Part shown: in pieces, positions 44,835 to 53,573 of the stretch
How positions within the stretch are numbered: the first letter of the stretch is position 1
Layout of the letters: the number at the start of each line of letters is the position of its first letter
Origin: Hymenobacter busanensis
GTDB lineage: Bacteria; Bacteroidota; Bacteroidia; Cytophagales; Hymenobacteraceae
Assembly: GCF_008727865.1 (NCBI RefSeq)
Contig: NZ_VTWU01000006.1
Span: 62,001 to 126,000 of the forward strand
Direction: 5' to 3'
Length of the DNA stretch: 64,000 nt
The notes under the pieces: generated by a model
The model's database searches: none
The model's input: only the letters and a program-made list of their open reading frames with translations
What the model was told of the DNA's origin: nothing
Program-made: the position numbers and the translations under genes

Positions 44835-46550
44835 ATGCAGGGCCTGCCAGCTATTGCTCAGTTGCTTTGCCTTTTAGGGGGTGTCCTGCTTGTTCCGGCC
44901 TGCCGCCAATCCAACCGGGGCGACGCGCCCACGGCGGCCGAAATCCGCGCCATCGACCTGAAGCAGGGCAACCTGACGATGTGCGGCCCCGCCGACCAGC
45001 AATTGGGCACGGCGGTGTTTGAGACGTCGTGCCCCGCCAGCGTGCAGCCCGATTTCAACCTCGCCCTTTCCCTGCTGCACTCCTTTGAGTACGACGAGGC
45101 CGAGAAGGTTTTTGCCCGCATCATTGCCCGGGAACCGGGCTGCGCCATGGCTTATTGGGGCGTAGCCATGTGCAGCTACCACCCGCTCTGGACACCGCCC
45201 TCCCCGCCTGAGCTGCAGAAAGGCGCCGCCGCCCTGGCCCTGGCCCAGCGTCTGCCGCGCAAAACCACTCGGGAGGCCGCGTTCATTCAGGCATTAGGCG
45301 CGTTCTATCAAGACTGGGAACAGGTGGAGCACCGGGCGCGCAGCCTGCGGTTTGAGCAAGCCATGGCCAAGCTCCACGCCGATTTTCCCGCCGACCGCGA
45401 AGCCACCGTTTTCTACGCCTTGGCCCTGGATGCCGCCGCCGACCCGGCCGACAAGACGTTTGCCCGGCAGAAAAAGGCCGGCGCCCTGCTGCAGGCCCTG
45501 TACCCCGGCGAGCCAAACCACCCCGGCATTCTGCATTACCTCATTCATACCTACGACTACCCGGAGTTGGCCGCGCTGGCCTTGTCGGCGGCGCGCAAAT
45601 ATGCGTCCGTCGCGCCCTCGTCGGCGCATGCGTTGCACATGCCGTCCCATATTTTCACCCGGCTCGGGCTCTGGGACGACTGCATTGCGTCCAACCTGGC
45701 GGCCACGTCCTCGGCCCGCTGCTACGCCGAAAGTGCGGGCCTGAAAGCCCACTGGGACGAGGAGTTGCACGGCTTGGACTACCTGACCTACGCCTATTTG
45801 CAAAAGGGCGAAAACCAGCTGGCACGGGCCCAGTGGCGCTACCTCGACACCCTGAGCCGGGTGTCGCCGGTGAACTTCAAGGTGGCGTATGCCTACGCGG
45901 CTATACCTGCGCGCTACGTGCTCGAAAACAAGCAGTGGCCGCAGGCGGCCCGGCTTCCCCGGCAGCCCGGCAGCCTCGACTGGCAGCAGTATCCGTGGCA
46001 GCACAGCATCATTCATTTTGCCCGGGCTCTGGGCCAGGCGCACCTGGGCCAGCTCGATTCGGCCCGCGCGGAACTGGCCGACATGCGCCGGCTGCACCAG
46101 GCGTTGCTGGAGTTGAAAGACGCCTACAAGGCCAATCAGGTGCAGATTCAACTGCTGAGCGCCGAAGCCTGGATACGCTTAGCCGAACGCAACTCCGCCG
46201 AAGCCCTGCGCCTGATGCAAGCCGCCGCCGACCTGGAAGACCACACCGAAAAGCACCCCGTAACTCCTTCCGAAGTACTACCAGCCCGGGAGTTGCTGGC
46301 CGACATGCTGTTGCAGCTGGGCAAGCCGGGGCTGGCGCTGCAAGCCTACGAAGCCGACCTGCGGCAGCATCCGAACCGGTTTAATGGCTTATACGGCGCA
46401 GCTGTGGCCGCCGAGCAGACCGGAAACCTGGCCAAGGCGCACCGCTACTTTCAACGGTTGACGGAAGTGGCCGCGGCCCCCGGTGCCAACCGGCCGGAGC
46501 TGGCAGCAGCGCGGGCTTTCCTGGCGAAAAAACAGGACCGAATTATTTAA
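44835..46550 (+). CDS. Tetratricopeptide-repeat lipoprotein
   Basis: The 571 aa protein has a signal with lipobox-like LLVPAC (Cys about 23). Helical TPR-like repeats follow throughout: FNLALSLLHSFEYDEAEKVFARI (about 74-96), APSSAHALHMPSHIFTRLGLWDDC, and a C-terminal ARELLADMLLQLGKPGLAL repeat. The HALHMPSHIF block is typical of a family common in Bacteroidota, often described only as TPR proteins. It is probably in the periplasm. No catalytic site is seen. Confidence 0.85.
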   Translation: MQGLPAIAQLLCLLGGVLLVPACRQSNRGDAPTAAEIRAIDLKQGNLTMCGPADQQLGTAVFETSCPASVQPDFNLALSLLHSFEYDEAEKVFARIIAREPGCAMAYWGVAMCSYHPLWTPPSPPELQKGAAALALAQRLPRKTTREAAFIQALGAFYQDWEQVEHRARSLRFEQAMAKLHADFPADREATVFYALALDAAADPADKTFARQKKAGALLQALYPGEPNHPGILHYLIHTYDYPELAALALSAARKYASVAPSSAHALHMPSHIFTRLGLWDDCIASNLAATSSARCYAESAGLKAHWDEELHGLDYLTYAYLQKGENQLARAQWRYLDTLSRVSPVNFKVAYAYAAIPARYVLENKQWPQAARLPRQPGSLDWQQYPWQHSIIHFARALGQAHLGQLDSARAELADMRRLHQALLELKDAYKANQVQIQLLSAEAWIRLAERNSAEALRLMQAAADLEDHTEKHPVTPSEVLPARELLADMLLQLGKPGLALQAYEADLRQHPNRFNGLYGAAVAAEQTGNLAKAHRYFQRLTEVAAAPGANRPELAAARAFLAKKQDRII

Positions 46551-46616
46551 TCCCCGCCCCACCTTGCAAGGTCTGGAGCTGGTCTGCAACCCACGGAATA
46601 AATTTTTCGTTTTCTA

Positions 46617-46646
46617 CTTTGAAACTCAAAGAACTTTATAGATTTG
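46617..46646 (+). promoter_or_regulatory. Promoter (TTTG .. TAGATTTG) with overlapping dyad before the DoxX-like gene
   Basis: TTTG at 46618-46621 and an exact TAnnTTTG box at 46639-46646 are 17 nt apart, close to the Bacteroidota -33/-7 arrangement. A CTTTGA-aac-TCAAAG dyad (46617-46631) covers the upstream box and is a candidate operator. ATG 46684 follows. Confidence 0.55.
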
Positions 46647-46683
46647 CATAAACATTCCGATTCGCAGCCGCCCTTACTTCCCC

Positions 46684-47439
46684 ATGAACCTGGCTTCAAT
46701 CCTCGACCGACTACATGCCCAAGCCAGGCAAAACCGCTGGCTGCGCTACTTCGCCGTGTTTAACCGGGTGGCGTTAGCGGCGGGGTTCATCCCGTCGGGG
46801 TTTGTGAAAATTATGGGGGAGCGGTTTACGTCCTTGTCCAATAACCACCCGATGGGGCATTATCTGGAGGCCCTTCACCACACCGGCTACTACTACCCTT
46901 TTATCGGGGTGCTGCAGGTAACGGCAGCGCTTTTGTTGCTGCTACCCGGCACGGCCGTGCTCGGGGCGGTTCTGTACCTGCCCATCATCCTGAACATTTG
47001 CATCCTGTCGCTTGCGGTGCGCTTTGACGGCTCGCTGCTGACCTCGCCGCTGATGGTGCTGGCCAACCTGTACCTGCTTTGCTGGTATTACGACCGAATA
47101 AAATTTCTCTTTCCCTTCACCCAGCCGCCCGCACCGGCGGCCCTCCCGGCGCAGAATAGCAGCAACAAGTTCCCAACGGCCTTTTTTGCTGGGGTAGCGG
47201 CCACCGTCGCATTGGTAGTAGTGGGCATTACCTCCTTCGATATCAAGCCTTACAACACCCTGGCCGATTGCCGCATGCAGTTTAAAGGCGGCACCCGTAC
47301 CCAAGCGGGCAATCGGTTCTGTGAATGCATTCACAACCAAGGAATTCCGCTCGACCAAGCAATGGCCGAGTACCGCCAAGCCCCCGACGACCCCGCCAGC
47401 CCACCTCTGCCGGCAGTTAGTACATCGGTGGTCCGTTAG
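46684..47439 (+). CDS. DoxX-like membrane protein with C-terminal periplasmic extension
   Basis: The 251 aa product begins with a soluble stretch, then four or five transmembrane helices with a DoxX-like pattern (VALAAGFIPSGFVKIMGERF, YYPFIGVLQVTAALLLLLPGTAVLGA, LPIILNICILSLAVRF). A further helix at about 160-180 leads to a C-terminal region with two nearby Cys (CECIHNQG), which could bind metal or be disulfide bonded. DoxX proteins are often linked to thiol or quinone reactions. Function not proven. Confidence 0.7.
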   Translation: MNLASILDRLHAQARQNRWLRYFAVFNRVALAAGFIPSGFVKIMGERFTSLSNNHPMGHYLEALHHTGYYYPFIGVLQVTAALLLLLPGTAVLGAVLYLPIILNICILSLAVRFDGSLLTSPLMVLANLYLLCWYYDRIKFLFPFTQPPAPAALPAQNSSNKFPTAFFAGVAATVALVVVGITSFDIKPYNTLADCRMQFKGGTRTQAGNRFCECIHNQGIPLDQAMAEYRQAPDDPASPPLPAVSTSVVR

Positions 47440-47525
47440 CCCTTCTCTCCTGGGTAGCTAGTTGGACGACGCATCTGCCAAGCCTGCCTAACTGACTCAA
47501 CATCAACAACCACAAATAAAAAACC

Positions 47526-47864
47526 ATGACTGCTCAACCCCACCTCCCGACCAGCCTGCACCCCAGCCCCTTGAGCAAACGCTTAGCACAGGGTGCTGGC
47601 CTTGCCTTCGTACTGATTGCCCTGTTCATGGCGGTTTTTGCCAGCGGGGCAAACCTAAAATTTGGCCTTTGGGCGATACTGCCGCTACTCACGGTGCCGG
47701 TGGCGGGTGCCTTCGGAGGCCTGCTGTACTTTCTGCTGGATTACCTGCGCTGCCAGGGTAGCTGGCAGAAGGTAGTGGCCAACGTCTTCTGGGCACTGGC
47801 TTATTGCGCCGGGCTGTGGATCAGCTTGGTGGCGGCTTTTGCAGTAACCGGTCTTTGGGACTAA
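47526..47864 (+). CDS. Small three-helix membrane protein
   Basis: The 112 aa product has a soluble Pro-rich start and three transmembrane helices (about 22-42, 47-69, 85-108). It is in line with the DoxX-like gene, 86 nt downstream, and may be co-transcribed. No family is recognised. Confidence 0.65.
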   Translation: MTAQPHLPTSLHPSPLSKRLAQGAGLAFVLIALFMAVFASGANLKFGLWAILPLLTVPVAGAFGGLLYFLLDYLRCQGSWQKVVANVFWALAYCAGLWISLVAAFAVTGLWD

Positions 47865-47928
47865 CATTCCTTAACAATACCTGCTCATAAGTTATTGAGA
47901 GCAGCGCTTCACGAGCCACTTGGATCAC

Positions 47929-48309
47929 CTATTCCGATTTCTTGTGGTCCATGTAGTAAGCCAGATATCCTTCCTGCCGGCCTACAATTGCCGACATCAA
48001 GGCGCCCCACTCCCGCCACGTGTACCCAAAGGCTACTCCGTCGGAGAAAACGAAATACCAATCGTTGGCTTTTCTATCCGCCGTTTCCCCAACCCAGCCT
48101 AGTTCCTCAATTGCTCTCTTGATCAGTTCTAGGTGTGGCCTGTACTCTGCTGTAGTAGCCATCAGATAGTCGTTCCACAACGGGTCGTTATTCGACCACC
48201 AAGGTAGGTCGTCTGTTCCACCGACTGATCCATAGTCTCCCGGCTCATCTGTGGTAACGACTAACTCTAAACCAGATGTGTTCTTGATTTTTAAAGCATC
48301 CATAGCCAA
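47929..48309 (-). CDS. Hypothetical protein of unknown family
   Basis: The 126 aa product is acidic and rich in Trp and Tyr (DDLPWWSNNDPLWNDYLM, NDWYFVFSDGVAFGYTWREWG). It has no signal or membrane segment. Two in-frame ATG codons (48309, 48303) could start it. The composition is slightly less GC-rich than neighbours. I do not recognise it. Confidence 0.55.
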   Translation of the reverse strand: MAMDALKIKNTSGLELVVTTDEPGDYGSVGGTDDLPWWSNNDPLWNDYLMATTAEYRPHLELIKRAIEELGWVGETADRKANDWYFVFSDGVAFGYTWREWGALMSAIVGRQEGYLAYYMDHKKSE

Positions 48310-48350
48310 TCCAAGTTTGTTTCTGCTATTGAACCAGTTAAATTAACCAC

Positions 48351-48385
48351 AAACGCCCCGAAACCACTGCGGCTCCGGGGCGTTT
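48351..48385 (-). terminator. Terminator of the left molybdenum hydroxylase operon
   Basis: AAACGCCCCG / CGGGGCGTTT forms a 10-bp stem, loop 15 nt, just beyond the Moco-subunit stop; the 3' flank on the minus strand is TGTGGTTAATTT. Confidence 0.7.
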
Positions 48386-48407
48386 TCATTTGCTGCTTCA
48401 GCCGCAA

Positions 48408-50639
48408 CTACAGCAGCTTGTCCAGGTAAATCGGGAGTTGGCGCACGCGCTTGCCGGTGGCGTGGTACACGGCGTTGGTAATGGCGGCGGCCACGCCCAG
48501 CAGGCCTACTTCGCCGATGCCTTTCACGCCCAGCGGGTTGACGTGTGGGTCTTCCTCCTCCACGAACACCACCTCGATGTCGCGGATGTCGGCGTTGACG
48601 GGCACGTGGTATTCGGCGTAGTTGTGGTTCATGTAACGGCCAAAACGGTGGTCCATCACCGTTTCTTCCATCAGGGCCATGCTGATGCCCCACACAATGG
48701 AGCCCAGCACCTGCGAGCGGGCGGTTTTCTGGTTGAGGATGCGGCCGGCGGCCACCACGTTCAGCACCCGCGACACGTGTACGGTGCCCAATTCCTCGTC
48801 CACCTTCACCTCCACGAACACCACGTTGTGGGAGTGCATGGAGTATTTCTGCATGGTGAGCGGGTTGGGCATGGCCGAGGAATCGGCTTCGATTTCCCGC
48901 TCCCCGCTGGTTTGCAGCACGTCGCGCAGCACCACGGCTTGGTCGTGGTCCTGGCGCAGGCGGATCTGGCCGTTCACGAACTCCACGTCCTCGAACTTGG
49001 CGCCCTTGAGGGGCGAGTCGCCCAACTTCTGGGCCAGTTTGAGCAGCTTTTCGCCCAGGGCCTCGCAGGTGCTTTTCACGGCTGAGCCCACCGAAGCGGC
49101 CGTCCAGGAGCCGCCCTGCACGGGCGCTTCGGGCAGCGTGGTGTCACCGAGCTTGAACGTAACGGCCTCCATGGGCAGACCCAGGGTTTCGGCCGCAATC
49201 TGCGTCATGATGGTGTAGGTGCCGGTGCCGTTTTCGCCGGCGGCGCTGCTCACCGTCAGTTTGCCGTCGGCGGTGATGGTAGCCTTGGCGGCGGCTTTCT
49301 GCATGGAGGCATCCCACACGCCCCCGGCCACGCCCCAGCCCACCAGCATGTTGCCTTCCTTGGTGGCGCGCGGCGCCATCGGGCGCTTGTCCCAGCCGAA
49401 GCGGCGGGCGCCTTCGTCGTAGGCTTCGCGCAGCTTTTTGCTGCTGAAGGGCTTGTTCTCGTTCTGGTCTTCCTCGGCGTAGTTGCGGCGGCGGAACTCC
49501 AGCGGGTCGAGGCCGGCGGCGTAGGCCATTTCGTCCATGGCTACTTCCAGCGCGAAGGAGCCGGTGGCGGCGCCCGGGGCGCGCATGTCGAGCGGCGTGT
49601 ACACGTCGAGCGCGGCCACCTGGTAGTTGAGGTGCACGTCGGGGCACTTGTAGAGCATGCCCGACCAGTTGACCACGTTTTCGGTGTACTCCTCGAAACG
49701 CGAAGTTTCGTGCAGGGCCGAGTGCTTGAGGCCGAGCAAAGCGCCGTCGGGACCGGTGCCCATCTCCACGGTTTGCAGCGTGTGGGGGCGGTGGCCGAAG
49801 CTGAACATCTGCTGGCGGGTGAGCGAGAGGCGTACCGAGCGTTTCAGCTCCAGCGCGGCCAGCACTGATAAAAACAGCTCGTACTGGGGCCGCAGCCCCG
49901 CGCCGAAGCCGCCACCCATGTACAGGTTCACCACCCGGGCCTGCTCCTTGCTCAGCCCGAACACCTTGGTGACGTACTGCTGGCAGTTGTAGACGCCCTG
50001 GGTTTTGTCGTAGATGGTCAGCTTGCCGTTGGGGTGGTAGTGCACGGTGGCCCCAAACAGTTCCATGGGGTTGTGGTGCTGGGCCCCGTGAATGTACTCC
50101 TGCTTGATATGCTGCTCGGCCTTAGCCAAACCCTTGTTGGCGTTGCCGCGGCGCACGGGCGGCTTGTAGCCGGTTTTGCCCTTGCCGGGCTCGTGGCCGT
50201 CGTCGCGCTTGGCTTCGATGTCGGTTTCGTGCGTTGACTCCTTGTACTCAATGTCGAGGATGCTGGCCGCGTAGCGCGCCAGCTCAAAGGTATCGGCCAC
50301 GACCAGGGCCACGGGCTGCATGCTGAACTTGACCTCGTCGTCGTGCAGGGGGCGGAAGGGCGAGCCGCCGGGGGCCACGTCGTCCTTGTAGCTCTTGTCG
50401 AACCAGGCCAGGCCGGGCACGTTTTCGTGGGAGAAAACCTGGAGCACGCCCGGTATAGCCAGTACCTTGTCGGCGTGGATTTTCAGGATTTTGCCTTTGG
50501 CAATGGGGCTGCTGACCACGTAGCCGTACACGAGGTCGGGCACGTTGAACTCGGCGGAGTACTTGGCCGCGCCGGTTACCTTGGCCGGTCCTTCGACGCG
50601 GCTCGGCGCTTTGCCGACGTGATTGGTAGTGCTGCTCAT
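48408..50639 (-). CDS. Molybdenum hydroxylase, Moco-binding subunit (PaoC/YagR-like), left operon
   Basis: The 743 aa subunit has the xanthine dehydrogenase large-domain pattern: KVTGAAKYSAEF at the N-terminus, MELFGATVHYHPNGKLTIYDKTQGV, YMGGGFGAGLRPQYELF for cofactor binding, RAPGAATGSFALEVAMDE, and a C-terminal KGIGEVGLLG with the expected catalytic Glu. It has no signal peptide. ATG 50639 is chosen; a GTG at 50651 overlaps the upstream gene's TGA (GTGA) and would add four residues. It is the last gene of a three-gene operon. The substrate is likely an aldehyde or N-heterocycle. Confidence 0.92.
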   Translation of the reverse strand: MSSTTNHVGKAPSRVEGPAKVTGAAKYSAEFNVPDLVYGYVVSSPIAKGKILKIHADKVLAIPGVLQVFSHENVPGLAWFDKSYKDDVAPGGSPFRPLHDDEVKFSMQPVALVVADTFELARYAASILDIEYKESTHETDIEAKRDDGHEPGKGKTGYKPPVRRGNANKGLAKAEQHIKQEYIHGAQHHNPMELFGATVHYHPNGKLTIYDKTQGVYNCQQYVTKVFGLSKEQARVVNLYMGGGFGAGLRPQYELFLSVLAALELKRSVRLSLTRQQMFSFGHRPHTLQTVEMGTGPDGALLGLKHSALHETSRFEEYTENVVNWSGMLYKCPDVHLNYQVAALDVYTPLDMRAPGAATGSFALEVAMDEMAYAAGLDPLEFRRRNYAEEDQNENKPFSSKKLREAYDEGARRFGWDKRPMAPRATKEGNMLVGWGVAGGVWDASMQKAAAKATITADGKLTVSSAAGENGTGTYTIMTQIAAETLGLPMEAVTFKLGDTTLPEAPVQGGSWTAASVGSAVKSTCEALGEKLLKLAQKLGDSPLKGAKFEDVEFVNGQIRLRQDHDQAVVLRDVLQTSGEREIEADSSAMPNPLTMQKYSMHSHNVVFVEVKVDEELGTVHVSRVLNVVAAGRILNQKTARSQVLGSIVWGISMALMEETVMDHRFGRYMNHNYAEYHVPVNADIRDIEVVFVEEEDPHVNPLGVKGIGEVGLLGVAAAITNAVYHATGKRVRQLPIYLDKLL

Positions 50640-50647
50640 CGGGCTGC

Positions 50648-51667
50648 TCACGGATTACTGTTGTTGAATACGTTGGTTGCCTTTCCGCCCGCGGCGGCCT
50701 GCTTCAGAGCCCGCACAATGGCGCGCCGGGCCAGCTCAATCTTGAAGTCGTTGGCGCCCTGTCCCACGGCCCCTTCCACAGAGGCCTCGGCGGCCTTGCG
50801 GAACGTGGCCTCGGTAGCGGGCTGCCCCTTCAGCAGGTCCTCGGCGGCGGGACTGCGCCAGGGCTTGTGGGCCACGCCACCCAGGGCCAGCCGAGCATCC
50901 CGAATGGTGGTGCCGTCCAGCTCCAGGGCCGCCGCCACCGACACCAGGGCAAAGGCGTAGCTGGTCCGGTCGCGCAGCTTGAGGTAGCTGAAGTTTTTCT
51001 CAAACCCCTTCTTAGGCAGCTCCAGGGCCACTATCAGCTCCCCGGCTTTGAGGGTGTTGTCCTGCTCGGGCGCGTCGCCGGGCAGGCGGTGGAAGTCCTC
51101 GAACTTGATGCGCCGCTCGCCGCCGTTGCCGCGCACGTGCACCACGGCTTCCAGGGCGGCCAGGGCCACACACATGTCGGAGGGGTGAGTAGCAATGCAC
51201 TGCTCCGAAGCGCCCAGAATGGCGTGGATGCGATTGTAGCCGCCAATGGCCGAACAGCCCGAGCCGGGTTCCCGCTTGTTGCAGGGCGTGGCCAAATCGT
51301 AGAAGTAGTAGCAGCGGGTGCGCTGCATCAGGTTGCCGCCGTTGGTGGCCATGTTGCGCAGCTGCGGCGAGGCCCCGGCCAAAATGGCCTGGCTCAGCAG
51401 CGGGTAGCGCGCCTGCACATCGGGGTGCCAGGCGGTGTCGGCGTTAGTGGCGGTGGCGCCCAGGCGCAGGCCACCCTCGGCGGTGGTTTCGATGCTGGTG
51501 AGCGGCAGCTTGTTGAGCCCGACGAGGTGCGTGGGCCGGGCCACGTTTTCCTTCATCAAGTCCAGCAGATTGGTACCGCCGCCGATGTAAGCCGAACTAT
51601 CGTGGCCGCTGAAGTCGCGCACGGCAGCATCGACCGACTCGGCGCGTGTGAGGGTGAAGGGGTTCAT
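50648..51667 (-). CDS. Molybdenum hydroxylase, FAD/[4Fe-4S] subunit (PaoB/YagS-like), left operon
   Basis: The 339 aa subunit has the FAD-binding start YIGGGTNLLDLMKE (27-40) and NMATNGGNLMQRTRC. It contains four Cys at 119, 129, 138 and 157 (with CNKREPGSGC at 129-138), the PaoB pattern in which these Cys hold an extra [4Fe-4S] cluster not present in ordinary xanthine dehydrogenase FAD subunits. HRLPGDAPEQDN follows. It transfers electrons between the 2Fe-2S subunit and an acceptor. Start ATG 51667. Confidence 0.93.
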   Translation of the reverse strand: MNPFTLTRAESVDAAVRDFSGHDSSAYIGGGTNLLDLMKENVARPTHLVGLNKLPLTSIETTAEGGLRLGATATNADTAWHPDVQARYPLLSQAILAGASPQLRNMATNGGNLMQRTRCYYFYDLATPCNKREPGSGCSAIGGYNRIHAILGASEQCIATHPSDMCVALAALEAVVHVRGNGGERRIKFEDFHRLPGDAPEQDNTLKAGELIVALELPKKGFEKNFSYLKLRDRTSYAFALVSVAAALELDGTTIRDARLALGGVAHKPWRSPAAEDLLKGQPATEATFRKAAEASVEGAVGQGANDFKIELARRAIVRALKQAAAGGKATNVFNNSNP

Positions 51668-51748
51668 TGGTGTAGAGCTTAGAGCGAAGAGGTGAGAACG
51701 TAGATTGGACTGCAAGGCCAGACGCGGTGGGCCGGCTGTTTCTCAGCT

Positions 51749-52282
51749 CTAGCTTCTGAGTGCTATGCTCTTTTTATCTACAACTTCCTTCACGGCGTTG
51801 AGGATGCCCACATAGGCCCCGCAACGGCAGATGTTACCGCTCATCAATTCCCGAATTTCGTCTTCGGTGTGGGCCTTGCCCTCGTTGATGAGGCCCTGCG
51901 CCGAGCAAATCTGGCCCGGGGTGCAGTATCCGCACTGAAAAGCGTCGTGGTCGATGAAAGCCTGCTGCAGGGGGTGCAGGTTGCCTTCCTGGCCCAGGCC
52001 TTCGATGGTGGTAATGTCGGCTCCTTCCTGGAGCACGGCCAGCGTGAGGCAGCTGTTGATGCGCTTGCCGTCGACGAGCACGGTGCAGGCCCCGCACTGG
52101 CCATGGTCGCAGCCTTTCTTGGTGCCCGTCAGGCCGGCGTACTCGCGCAGGGCGTCGAGCAGCGAGGTCCAGGGCGCCAGTTCCAGGTGATGGTCCTGAC
52201 CATTGATGCGCAGCGTAACAGGGGCGGCTGGGGGCGGCGGCAAAGATTGGCCGGCGGATTTGGGGGTCGACGTTCCACTCAT
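51749..52282 (-). CDS. Molybdenum hydroxylase, [2Fe-2S] subunit, left operon (no Tat signal)
   Basis: The 177 aa subunit has plant-type cluster Cys 58, 63, 66 and 78 ([16 protein letters not shown]) and the second-cluster Cys 117, 120, 152 and 154 (QCGYCTPGQ, NICRCGAY). The N-terminus (MSGTSTPKSAGQSLPPPPAA) is short, Pro-rich and lacks a twin-arginine motif, unlike the paralogue at 60300, so this enzyme is probably cytoplasmic. It is the first gene of the operon. Confidence 0.93.
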   Translation of the reverse strand: MSGTSTPKSAGQSLPPPPAAPVTLRINGQDHHLELAPWTSLLDALREYAGLTGTKKGCDHGQCGACTVLVDGKRINSCLTLAVLQEGADITTIEGLGQEGNLHPLQQAFIDHDAFQCGYCTPGQICSAQGLINEGKAHTEDEIRELMSGNICRCGAYVGILNAVKEVVDKKSIALRS

Positions 52283-52470
52283 AGCACGAAGCGGGTGAGA
52301 AGGTTTGGGATTCGACGAAGCGGCGGAATGGACATGCCGCACTTCGGCATAGATGTTTCCTTACGCCCATTTGCCGCACTAGTTGTAGAGCTTGCCGTAG
52401 TTTGCGGGCATTATGGCATCTTTTTCGGCCTCCCTACCGGTATAGAGAAACGTCTGCCTTTACTGCTGCC

Positions 52471-53571
52471 ATGCTCACGCCTCCCGAACGCCACCGCTAC
52501 CGCCGCCACCTGCAGCTCGCCGAAATTGGGGAGGCCGGGCAGTTGCGGCTACGCGCAGCGCGGGTGCTGGTGGTGGGGGCCGGGGGCCTGGGCTGCCCGG
52601 TGCTGCAATACCTGGCGGCCGCCGGCGTGGGCACCCTCGGCATTGCCGATGCCGACCAAGTGGAACTCAGCAACCTGCAGCGCCAGGTTCTCTACGGCCC
52701 GGCCGACGTCGGTCAGCCCAAGGCCGAAACCGCCGCCCGCGCCGTGCAGCGCCTGAACCCGTTGGTGGCTTGCGAAATTCACAGCCTGCGCGTCGACCGC
52801 AGCAACGTGTGCACCTTGGTAGCAGCCTACGACGCGGTGGTGGACGGCACCGACAATTTTGCCACCCGCTACCTGCTCAACGACGCCTGCGTGAGCTTGG
52901 GCAAACCGCTGATTTCGGGCGCCATCTACAAGTTCGAAGGCCAGGTGTCGGTGTTCAACTACCGCGGCGGCCCTACCTACCGTTGCCTGTTTCCGGCGCC
53001 GCCCGGCCCCACCGAAGCCCCCAACTGCGACACTACCGGCGTGCTGGGCGTGCTGCCGGGGTTGGTAGGCACGGCCCAGGCCACCGAAACGCTCAAGGTG
53101 CTGCTCGACCTGGGCGAAGTGCTCAGCGGCCGGCTCTGGGTTATCGACGCGCTAACGTTTCAATCCCGCGCCCTGCGGTTTCCGCGCCACCCCGAGCGCA
53201 GCCTCATCAACCTCGACACGGCCAACCCCACCGATTACACCGACGCCATGTGTCCACCGGCCGTAGCCCCCATTTCGGTGGCCGAGCTGCGCCGCCTGCT
53301 GCATTCGGCCGCGCCGCCGTTTCTGCTCGACGTGCGCGAACCGGATGAATACGCTGCCGGCCACCTGCCCGGTGCCACATTGGTGCCGCTGGGGCTCCTG
53401 GCCGAAAACGCGGCCACCATCCCGCAGCACCAAACCGTGGTGGTGTATTGCCGCTCCGGTGCCCGCAGCGCCCGCGCCGTGGCCCAGCTGCAGACTGATT
53501 TCGGCTACACCAACCTGCTCAACCTCGAAGGCGGCATCAGCGCGTGCGACGCCGATTTGCTCGGAGCTTAA
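52471..53571 (+). CDS. moeB: MoeB/ThiF/HesA-type adenylyltransferase fused to rhodanese
   Basis: The 366 aa protein activates the C-terminal Gly of a MoaD/ThiS-type carrier by adenylation. It has the nucleotide site VVGAGGLGCP (34-43), DADQVELSNLQRQVLY, DGTDNFATRYLLNDAC, and the catalytic Cys186 (APNC). The paired CxxC zinc motifs of E. coli MoeB are incomplete: YRC172 has only one Cys. The C-terminal rhodanese domain (about 270-360) has the sulfur-transfer Cys327 in YCRSGARSAR. Such fusions can give the thiocarboxylate directly (like MOCS3). It starts the Moco cluster and is 3 nt from the permease gene. Confidence 0.9.
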   Translation: MLTPPERHRYRRHLQLAEIGEAGQLRLRAARVLVVGAGGLGCPVLQYLAAAGVGTLGIADADQVELSNLQRQVLYGPADVGQPKAETAARAVQRLNPLVACEIHSLRVDRSNVCTLVAAYDAVVDGTDNFATRYLLNDACVSLGKPLISGAIYKFEGQVSVFNYRGGPTYRCLFPAPPGPTEAPNCDTTGVLGVLPGLVGTAQATETLKVLLDLGEVLSGRLWVIDALTFQSRALRFPRHPERSLINLDTANPTDYTDAMCPPAVAPISVAELRRLLHSAAPPFLLDVREPDEYAAGHLPGATLVPLGLLAENAATIPQHQTVVVYCRSGARSARAVAQLQTDFGYTNLLNLEGGISACDADLLGA

Positions 53572-53573
53572 CC

